The translations under genes were made by a program, and so were the position numbers. A stretch of DNA of 9,404 nt from REEB481 sp041170785 (GTDB taxonomy: Bacteria > Bacteroidota > Bacteroidia > NS11-12g > UBA955): the NCBI GenBank assembly GCA_041170785.1, contig JBEDND010000064.1, forward strand, positions 1 through 9,404, given 5' to 3'. The notes beneath the pieces are model-generated. The model was not told where the DNA came from. It was given only the letters and a program-made list of their open reading frames with translations, and did not search any database. This document shows positions 1-5,393 of the stretch, in pieces (the stretch's first letter is position 1; each line of letters starts with the position of its first letter).

Positions 1-48
1 ACCCGCAGCAAGAAGCAGCATAGGCATCCATCCCATTATCCGCAACAT
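1..48 (-). CDS. 5' end of a leftward gene, signal-peptide-like N terminus (partial)
   Basis: Reading leftward from an ATG at 48 gives 16 residues, MLRIMGWMPMLLLAAG, before the window ends. This is a short basic start followed by a hydrophobic stretch ending LLLAAG, the pattern of a signal peptide; a Cys just outside the window would make it a lipoprotein. The frame is also open to an earlier ATG at 78 (adding MSYTRREYPN), but that start would overlap the divergent methyltransferase gene by 7 bases and would bury the signal peptide, so 48 is preferred. In many Bacteroidota the gene divergent from this methyltransferase encodes a BamA/TamA-like outer membrane lipoprotein (TamL). That identity is inference from remembered gene order, not from the 16 residues seen. 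Confidence 0.45.
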   Translation of the reverse strand, partial: MLRIMGWMPMLLLAAG

Positions 49-71
49 ATTCGGATATTCGCGCCGGGTAT

Positions 72-794
72 ATGACATCTCAATCTGAAATCAAACGCTT
101 CAGCAGCCTGAAGCTGAAAAAATTCAGACAAAAATACGGTCTGTTTCTGGTTGAGGGTGTAAAATCTGTTACAGAACTGCTTGCATCTTCATTCACTGTA
201 CATCAGATTTTGCTTACAGAAAACCTGGCTGTTGACAGCGGCGAAGTCCCTGTTTCCATGCTCAGCAAGAGAGACATGGAGCGCATGAGCAGTATGGAAA
301 CCCCGCCAGGAATCATGGCTGTGGCTGAAATTCCCCACTGGCCGGCATGGGATGCCTCTGCATGCAAAGGTCCCATACTGGCCTTAGATGGAATTCGCGA
401 TCCGGGCAATTTGGGAACCATCATGCGCATTGCCGATTGGTACGGAATGAATCAGTTGCTGTTGTCAGAAGATTGCACCGATGCGTTCAATCCCAAGACC
501 CTTCAGGCCAGCATGGGCTCATTTCTCAGAATACAATGCCATTACGGCGATCTTCCTACGATGTTGAAGGAAGCACATCTTCCGGTGTATGGCTGCACGC
601 TGAACGGAAATAACATCCGAACCGTGCTATTTCCCGAGCGCTATGTGGTGGTTATTGGCAGTGAATCACATGGTATTTCTCACGAAGTGATGGCACAGGT
701 AGAAGAGGCCATTACCATCCCGCGATTTGGCCATGCGGAAAGCTTGAATGCCGCCGTCGCCGCAGCACTGGTGCTGGATCGATGCGTAGGATAA
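72..794 (+). CDS. TrmH/SpoU-family RNA 2'-O-ribose methyltransferase
   Basis: 240 aa, a normal length for the family. It transfers a methyl group from S-adenosylmethionine to a ribose 2'-OH in tRNA or rRNA, in the cytoplasm as a knotted dimer. Residues 1-95 form the substrate-binding domain (IKRFSSLKLKKFRQKYGLFLVEG opens it in typical fashion). Residues 100-238 are the SPOUT catalytic domain with all three motifs: motif 1 at 106-120 (DGIRDPGNLGTIMR, with Asn113 and Arg119), motif 2 at 194-202 (VIGSESHGI) and motif 3 at 214-230 (ITIPRFGHAESLNAAVA, with the SLN that lines the knot). The start at 72 places IKRFSSL where relatives have it. The target nucleotide cannot be told from sequence. The gene diverges from the partial gene at the left edge with about 23 bases between starts and converges on the next gene with a 7-base gap. 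Confidence 0.93.
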   Translation: MTSQSEIKRFSSLKLKKFRQKYGLFLVEGVKSVTELLASSFTVHQILLTENLAVDSGEVPVSMLSKRDMERMSSMETPPGIMAVAEIPHWPAWDASACKGPILALDGIRDPGNLGTIMRIADWYGMNQLLLSEDCTDAFNPKTLQASMGSFLRIQCHYGDLPTMLKEAHLPVYGCTLNGNNIRTVLFPERYVVVIGSESHGISHEVMAQVEEAITIPRFGHAESLNAAVAAALVLDRCVG

Positions 795-801
795 ATGACC
801 T

Positions 802-1668
802 TCAGCGCTTTTTACCGAAATCGAAATCGGTCAGCAAGGGGTGAAATACCCAATATCCTTTATTGTCTCGGGCGAAATAGTGATAATCACCACTGGGAAC
901 CATAAAGGATGGATCATCGGGTGAATTTTCAAATGCTTTGGCCAATTCACTCAACACGATGATGTTGCGGGCCGGCTCGTAGCGAAAGCTTATCACTGCC
1001 TGTTCTGCTGCTTCCGCCACCCAGCGCAGTTTGGGTTCAAAATCGCCTTCTTTCCTTCTAAAAACGGCCAGACCGAATAAAACTCCGTCACCCTGATTCA
1101 GGTTAAGCACATCCAATATTTTTCGATTGGTTCGCGCATCGGCGCCATCATAGCCGAGCAAGAGGTAATAGTTTTTCTTTTTGAACTTAAACGGTTCCAG
1201 GGTGTAGTATAAAGCGCCCGGCCAGCGGGATGCATCTGTTTCTGCATATTCCAGATCCGGGATTTTCGTACGTACCGTATCCAATAAGGCCTCTAATTTC
1301 CATTCCTTCTTGATTTTGTACTGCACGTAACCAAAATAGAGGTGTTTGCCATCCTTCAGAATCAGATTCCAGGTGAACAATCGACACAATCCATCTTTGG
1401 CTGTAAGCACAGATACCGCAGCCTGACGGAGGGTGTCGAATGGATAATTCCAAGAATTAGGTTCAGCCAATACCTTACCTAAATCCTCATAAACCTTTAG
1501 GGCTGAGGCGCGGCGCACTGCATCAGTTTTTCCGGCAATGAATTGTCGTGATAAAACACTTAAACGCTGTTCCTGCTGCTGAAAGGCAGAAAACCCTGTT
1601 GTATCCCTGGCCTGCAGCACGTCCTGTGCGATGCCAAGAGTAAGGAGCAAGGCAAACAAAGATTTCAT
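802..1668 (-). CDS. Exported protein of unknown function, Bacteroidota-type
   Basis: 288 aa from the ATG at 1668. The frame is open back to 1908, but that part overlaps the thiolase gene and reads as low-complexity shadow sequence, while the start at 1668 gives a clean signal peptide (MKSLFALLLTLGIAQ, probable cleavage near residue 20, VLQA before RD). An ATG at 1686 is a less likely alternative. The mature protein begins with a Gln-rich helical segment (30-65), then a mixed alpha/beta body rich in aromatics: YPFDTLRQAAVSVLTAKDGLCRLFTWNL (75-102), YFGYVQYK (111-118), a W-P-G-ALYY stretch (149-155) and YYLLLGYDG (167-175). I see no catalytic motif, no Cys pairs (only Cys95) and no membrane helix after the signal. 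It resembles an uncharacterised protein family common in Bacteroidota (recognised from memory). The function is unknown; periplasmic or outer-envelope location is inferred. It lies 70 bases downstream of the thiolase gene and may be cotranscribed with it. Confidence 0.8.
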   Translation of the reverse strand: MKSLFALLLTLGIAQDVLQARDTTGFSAFQQQEQRLSVLSRQFIAGKTDAVRRASALKVYEDLGKVLAEPNSWNYPFDTLRQAAVSVLTAKDGLCRLFTWNLILKDGKHLYFGYVQYKIKKEWKLEALLDTVRTKIPDLEYAETDASRWPGALYYTLEPFKFKKKNYYLLLGYDGADARTNRKILDVLNLNQGDGVLFGLAVFRRKEGDFEPKLRWVAEAAEQAVISFRYEPARNIIVLSELAKAFENSPDDPSFMVPSGDYHYFARDNKGYWVFHPLLTDFDFGKKR

Positions 1669-1738
1669 GTATTGGTAACTGATCATACTGGGAAAAATTG
1701 CACGCGGGCCGACGGGCGGTTGGGATTGTTCGTGCCGA

Positions 1739-2923
1739 TTAAACGAGTGCTTCAAGGACCATGGCACTGGCACCGCCACCGCCATTGCAGATACCGGCCG
1801 CACCGTAACGCGCCTTGCGGTCATGCAAAACATGCAACAGCGTAACCAGGATACGCGCACCAGAAGCACCAAGTGGATGGCCCAGGGAAACCGCGCCACC
1901 ATGCACATTTACGGTGTCCGGATTCAGTCCGAGGATTTTATTATTCGCCAGCCCTACCACGGAAAATGCTTCATTCAATTCCCAATAAGAAATATCGTTT
2001 TGAGTCAAACCTGAGCGTTCAATGGCCAGAGGCAGTGCTTTACTGGGCGAGGTGGTGAACCATTCGGGGGCCTGTTCTGCGTCAGCAAAGCCGCGGATAT
2101 AACCCAATGGCTTCACACCCAAAGCTTCGGCCTTGGCCTTGCTCATCAGCACCAGCGCGGCAGCTCCATCGTTCATGGTACTTGCATTGGCAGCGGTAAT
2201 GGTTCCGTCTTTTTGGAACACCGGTTTCAGGGCTGGAATTTTTTCGAAACGCACATTCTTGTATTCCTCATCTTCCGTAACCCACTTGGATTCACCGGAT
2301 TTCTGAGGAATTTCAACGGGAACAACTTCCTGAGCAAACTTACCTTCACTCCAAGCTTTGGCGCTGCGCTGGTAGCTTTCAATAGCAAAGGCATCTTGTG
2401 CTTCCCTGCTGATGTTGTATTCAGCTGCACACAATTCCGCACAATTTCCCATCATGGTGCCGCTGTACACATCTGTAAGCCCATCATACTGCAATCCGTC
2501 GAGCATGGTGATGCTTCCATACTTAAACCCTAAGCGTGAACCAGGCAGATAATGTGGAACCTGACTCATGTTCTCCATGCCACCGGCAACCACAATATCT
2601 TGATGACCGAGCATGATGCTTTGCACGGCAAGCGCCACTGCTTTCATGCCACTGGCACAAACTTTATTGATGGTGGTGCAAGGTGTAGTATCGCTGAGTC
2701 CTGCATAACGTGCGGCCTGCCTGGCCGGAGCCTGACCCAAGCCTGCTTGCAGCACTGAGCCCATGAACACTTCCTGCACGAGGGAAGCATCAATTCCCGC
2801 TTTTTCAATGGCGGCGCGGATGGCAACGGCACCAAGGCGGGTGGCAGAAACAGAGGCTAGAGAACCGTTAAAACTGCCCATTGGCGTCCGCACGGCAGCG
2901 GCAATAACTACATCGTTGTACAT
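1739..2923 (-). CDS. Acetyl-CoA C-acetyltransferase (thiolase II)
   Basis: 394 aa, the usual length for a biosynthetic thiolase. It condenses two acetyl-CoA to acetoacetyl-CoA, or runs in reverse in beta-oxidation and ketone use, in the cytosol as a tetramer. All catalytic residues are present: nucleophile Cys89 in INKVCASGMKA, the NEAF motif at 317-320, His349 in GGAVSLGHPLGASGAR and Cys379 in GICNGGGGASA. Positions match those of the well-studied Zoogloea enzyme almost exactly. The N terminus (MYNDVVIAAAVRTPMGSFNG) is canonical, which fixes the start at 2923. Substrate chain length cannot be decided from sequence, so a broader acyl-CoA acyltransferase role is possible. It is divergent from comB and upstream of the unknown exported protein on the same strand. 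Confidence 0.95.
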   Translation of the reverse strand: MYNDVVIAAAVRTPMGSFNGSLASVSATRLGAVAIRAAIEKAGIDASLVQEVFMGSVLQAGLGQAPARQAARYAGLSDTTPCTTINKVCASGMKAVALAVQSIMLGHQDIVVAGGMENMSQVPHYLPGSRLGFKYGSITMLDGLQYDGLTDVYSGTMMGNCAELCAAEYNISREAQDAFAIESYQRSAKAWSEGKFAQEVVPVEIPQKSGESKWVTEDEEYKNVRFEKIPALKPVFQKDGTITAANASTMNDGAAALVLMSKAKAEALGVKPLGYIRGFADAEQAPEWFTTSPSKALPLAIERSGLTQNDISYWELNEAFSVVGLANNKILGLNPDTVNVHGGAVSLGHPLGASGARILVTLLHVLHDRKARYGAAGICNGGGGASAMVLEALV

Positions 2924-2939
2924 GGTTAAATTAATTGCC

Positions 2940-3032
2940 GCGAAATTACAACCTGCACCCCGAACTTGTTTCGGGAGGCAGGGCCTTTTCCTGGCGGCCG
3001 GGAACGGACTGCACTGAAAGATGTAATTTCGC
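2940..3032. promoter_or_regulatory. Divergent region with inverted -7-like boxes between thiolase and comB
   Basis: The 11-base words at 2940-2950 (GCGAAATTACA) and 3022-3032 (TGTAATTTCGC) are perfect reverse complements, and two of the next three outer positions also pair. Each arm, read outward toward its gene, contains TAATTTCG, one base from the Bacteroidota -7 consensus TAnnTTTG. The boxes end 17 bases before the thiolase ATG and 9 bases before the comB ATG. I find no convincing TTTG-type -33 box at the expected distance on either side. Divergent promoters with very short leaders are the likeliest reading; an operator for a dimeric regulator is the alternative. Confidence 0.4.
2959..2975. 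repeat. REP-like palindrome
   Basis: The 17-base unit CCCGAACTTGTTTCGGG has 6-bp perfect arms around a 5-base loop. It resembles the short palindromes with an ACTTGTT or AACAAGT core that I recall as dispersed extragenic repeats in Bacteroidota genomes. It lies wholly between the divergent thiolase and comB genes. Only one copy is in this window, so its repeat status is inference. No T tract follows it on either strand, so it is not an intrinsic terminator. Confidence 0.4.
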
Positions 3033-3040
3033 AGCTGCCC

Positions 3041-3772
3041 ATGCTTGAAACTGTACTATCTCCTGCCCTGTTTCCGCTGCATCAATCCGGAATTGAATCG
3101 AAAATTGTGGTGGTAATTGACATCCTCAGGGCTACTTCAACCATTTGCGAGGCGCTGCATCAGGGAGCAGCAGAAATTGTGACCACCGCAACCCCGGATG
3201 AAGCGCTGGAATTCCGTGCACAGGGCTACCTCTGTGCGGCCGAACGCGACGGAATGACGGTGCCCGGTTTTGAATTGGGGAATGCCCCGCAGGATTACCA
3301 AAGGGCATTGGTTTCAGGCAAGAAAATCGCCCTAACCACCACGAATGGTACCCGCTGTTTGCTGATGAGCGCAGATGCACACCAGGTTTTTGCCGGAAGT
3401 TTCCTGAACATCAGCACCCTTGCCAACTACCTGATCAAGGAACACAAGCCGGTCATGCTGTTCTGCGCGGGCTGGAAGGACAAATTCAACCTTGAAGACA
3501 CATTCTACGCGGGAGCCCTGGCTGCACAATTGCTGCCACATTTCCCCAGCAATTGTGACGCTACTTTGGCGGCCACACATTTATGGCATACGCACAAGGA
3601 CCAGCCGGTTTCCTTTTTGGAACATGCCTCCCATGCCCAACGCTTCAGACACCTGCAAAGGGAATCGGATATTGAGGTGTGTTTGCGGATGAACACAGCT
3701 CCGGTTCTTCCTCTTTTTCAACAGGGAAGAATCAGGAATCTGATGGAATCAACGGGCCAGCAGGTGGGTTGA
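3041..3772 (+). CDS. comB: 2-phosphosulfolactate phosphatase
   Basis: 243 aa from the ATG at 3041. The frame is open further upstream via a TTG at 2966, but those codons cover the divergent promoter region and palindrome and add nothing family-like. ComB removes phosphate from 2-phospho-3-sulfolactate to give sulfolactate, a Mg-dependent cytosolic reaction first known from coenzyme M synthesis. Family signatures seen: VVVIDILRATSTI (residues 23-35), an ERDG..PGFELGNAP block (68-83), LTTTNGTR (98-105) and CAGWKDKFNLEDTFYAGAL (142-160). No comA, comC or sulfonate transport gene is in view, so the pathway it serves is open. In Bacteroidota a link to sulfolactate or sulfonolipid metabolism has been a natural guess, but nothing here supports it directly. 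It is followed by a T8 run at 3785-3792 with only a weak stem before it, so a terminator is not convincing. Confidence 0.88.
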   Translation: MLETVLSPALFPLHQSGIESKIVVVIDILRATSTICEALHQGAAEIVTTATPDEALEFRAQGYLCAAERDGMTVPGFELGNAPQDYQRALVSGKKIALTTTNGTRCLLMSADAHQVFAGSFLNISTLANYLIKEHKPVMLFCAGWKDKFNLEDTFYAGALAAQLLPHFPSNCDATLAATHLWHTHKDQPVSFLEHASHAQRFRHLQRESDIEVCLRMNTAPVLPLFQQGRIRNLMESTGQQVG

Positions 3773-3800
3773 CTGCACCGTAGATTTTTTTTCTCTTTGC

Positions 3801-3832
3801 TTTAGGTTTAATCGGGTCACCGCATAAATTTG
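3801..3832 (+). promoter_or_regulatory. Bacteroidota-type promoter for the oxidase operon
   Basis: TAAATTTG at 3825-3832 is an exact match to the -7 consensus TAnnTTTG of the Bacteroidota primary sigma factor, followed by C as is common. A TTTA at 3801-3804 is 20 bases upstream and would serve as a degenerate -33 box. A full TTTG at 3796-3799 is also present but 25 bases away, longer than usual. Transcription would begin near 3838-3842, giving a leader of about 30 nucleotides to the coxB ATG. This is the only full-consensus -7 box I find in an intergenic space of the window, and it is placed correctly for coxB. Confidence 0.6.
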
Positions 3833-3869
3833 CAGCCGGTAAAAAAGCCTCATAATCAATCGTCCTGTG

Positions 3870-5360
3870 ATGAAAAAAATGAAGTTCGGATGGTCAGGCG
3901 CGAAGCTGATGCTACTCGCTGCGCTGTTGCTGACTGCAACCCTTGCACCAATCTCCGTGTTTGCTCAGGCAGACCCGGCCAGTGATGTAATCCCGGCACC
4001 CAAAGAGTTTTCTCTTTCCACCGCTGACCTTGTGTACTACGCCTATTGGGTACTTGCTGCCCTGGTATTGCTGGTCATCGTGTACATCTTCAACGTTGGA
4101 GCCGCGAGTGAAAAACTCACCGGACGAACCGTAATCAACTGGACAAAAGTGAACGCATGGCTGTCCATCATCATTTTGGTAGCCGGGGGAGCTGGTGTGG
4201 CTTACGAGCTGGTTTACCATGGCCGATACCTTTTACCCGATGCTGCCAGCAAACATGGCGACAGCATTGACAACATGTTCAATTGGACCTTCGGATTCAC
4301 CTTTGCCGTATTCGTGATCACAGAAGTTTTGCTGTTCTGGTTCCTCTTCAAATACAGAACTAAGGAAGGACGCAAAGCAGCATATTACTTCCACAACAAT
4401 CAACTGGAAGTGATCTGGACCGTCATTCCGGCCATTGTACTCACCTTCCTTGTATTGCGTGGATATTCAACCTGGCATGCCATCACCCAAACACCCGAGC
4501 CTACAGCCAAACAGATTGAAGTATTCGGATACCAATTTGGTTGGAAGGCCCGTTATGCTGGTGAAGACAATAAGTTTGGTGAAGCAAACTTCAATTTCAT
4601 CGATCCTGCCACCAATGAATTGGGATTGGCCATCAAACCTACCGTCATTGCCTTGCGCGATACACTCACGGCCGATACCCATCGTTTGGGCAACGACCTG
4701 AGGAACCTTTCGGCTATTTTGAAGAAGAAGGCTGAAGACCTTTCAAAAATGAGCCTCGCTGCTGATGGAAAAGCATACACCGATTTAGCGCAGGAGCTGG
4801 AGGACATCAGAAACGGCAATAAGGCTTCAGAATTGCGCAAAATGATGAAACGGAAAGGCGTTCAGATTCAACGCATCAATGCAAGCCTTGGCAACCAAGA
4901 CCTGTTTAACGGGGCAGCCAACGACGATAAGATCACCACTGAAATACACCTGATCAAGGATCAGCCGTACACGTTCAAATACCGCGCTCGCGATGTGATC
5001 CACAGTGCGTACATGCCTTACTTCCGTTCACAAATGAACGTGGTTCCCGGGATGACCACTTCCTTCACCTTCACACCAACCAAAACTACAAAACAGATGC
5101 AGGATGAATTGAAGAACCCAGAGTTCCAGTTCTATCTGTTCTGTGCGAAGATTTGCGGAAGCGCGCATTACAACATGAAAATCAAGGTGGTTGTAGAAAC
5201 CGAATCAGAATACAACGCATGGTTGGACAAGCAGAAGCGCGTGATTGAACCTGCTCAACCAGAAGCTCCATCTGCGCCTGCAAGTGGCACAGATACCACC
5301 GCAACTCCCAAAACTGCAAAAAACAACAATACCAGGCCTTCACTGGCAATGGGACATTAA
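3870..5360 (+). CDS. coxB: Cytochrome c oxidase subunit II, CuA protein
   Basis: 496 aa from the ATG at 3870 (a GTG lies one codon earlier). It accepts electrons from cytochrome c at a dinuclear CuA site on the outer face of the inner membrane and passes them to CoxA. A signal peptide probably ends at AQA (32-34). Four membrane helices follow: about 53-77, 95-116, 141-162 and 180-199. The last two match the canonical pair; the first two are extra, as I recall for Bacteroidota CoxB. The cupredoxin domain starts at IEVFGYQFGWKARY (216-229). The CuA ligands are His378 (VIHSAYMPYFR), Cys425, Cys429, His433 and Met436 (CAKICGSAHYNM). The usual Glu between the Cys residues is Lys427. Residues of about 255-350 form a charged, helical, coiled-coil-like insertion in the cupredoxin domain. 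The tail (460-496) is Pro/Ala/Thr rich. There is no CXXCH, so no fused cytochrome c domain. It is the first gene of the operon, 33 bases before coxA. Confidence 0.96.
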   Translation: MKKMKFGWSGAKLMLLAALLLTATLAPISVFAQADPASDVIPAPKEFSLSTADLVYYAYWVLAALVLLVIVYIFNVGAASEKLTGRTVINWTKVNAWLSIIILVAGGAGVAYELVYHGRYLLPDAASKHGDSIDNMFNWTFGFTFAVFVITEVLLFWFLFKYRTKEGRKAAYYFHNNQLEVIWTVIPAIVLTFLVLRGYSTWHAITQTPEPTAKQIEVFGYQFGWKARYAGEDNKFGEANFNFIDPATNELGLAIKPTVIALRDTLTADTHRLGNDLRNLSAILKKKAEDLSKMSLAADGKAYTDLAQELEDIRNGNKASELRKMMKRKGVQIQRINASLGNQDLFNGAANDDKITTEIHLIKDQPYTFKYRARDVIHSAYMPYFRSQMNVVPGMTTSFTFTPTKTTKQMQDELKNPEFQFYLFCAKICGSAHYNMKIKVVVETESEYNAWLDKQKRVIEPAQPEAPSAPASGTDTTATPKTAKNNNTRPSLAMGH

Positions 5361-5393
5361 CCTAAAATCCATTTCTAACAAAAACAAAACGAG

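Noticed and set aside
47..61. Tandem ATATTCG words (47-53 and 55-61) in the left divergent gap, considered as an operator
   Set aside because: Seven-base repeats one base apart in a 23-base gap are too little evidence, and the first overlaps the start codon of the leftward gene.
795..835. Small stem (ACCGA at 814-818, TCGGT at 827-831) near the convergent gene ends, considered as a shared terminator
   Set aside because: Only 5 bp long, no T tract follows it in either direction of transcription, and it lies inside the coding end of the leftward gene.
1669..1908. Extension of the unknown exported protein upstream to an ATG at 1908
   Set aside because: It would overlap the thiolase gene by about 170 bases in another frame, and the added residues hide an otherwise clean signal peptide that begins at the ATG at 1668.
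2213..2533. 106-codon open frame on the plus strand within the thiolase gene
   Set aside because: It lies opposite an intact catalytic thiolase reading frame, with no domain or promoter to support it.
2966..3040. Upstream start (TTG) for comB
   Set aside because: The added residues cover the palindrome and promoter-like region and do not resemble ComB N termini; the ATG at 3041 gives the family's usual length.
3755..3792. Possible comB terminator at the T8 run (3785-3792)
   Set aside because: The only stem I can draw before it is a 4-bp GGTG/CACC pair with a long loop that does not abut the T run.
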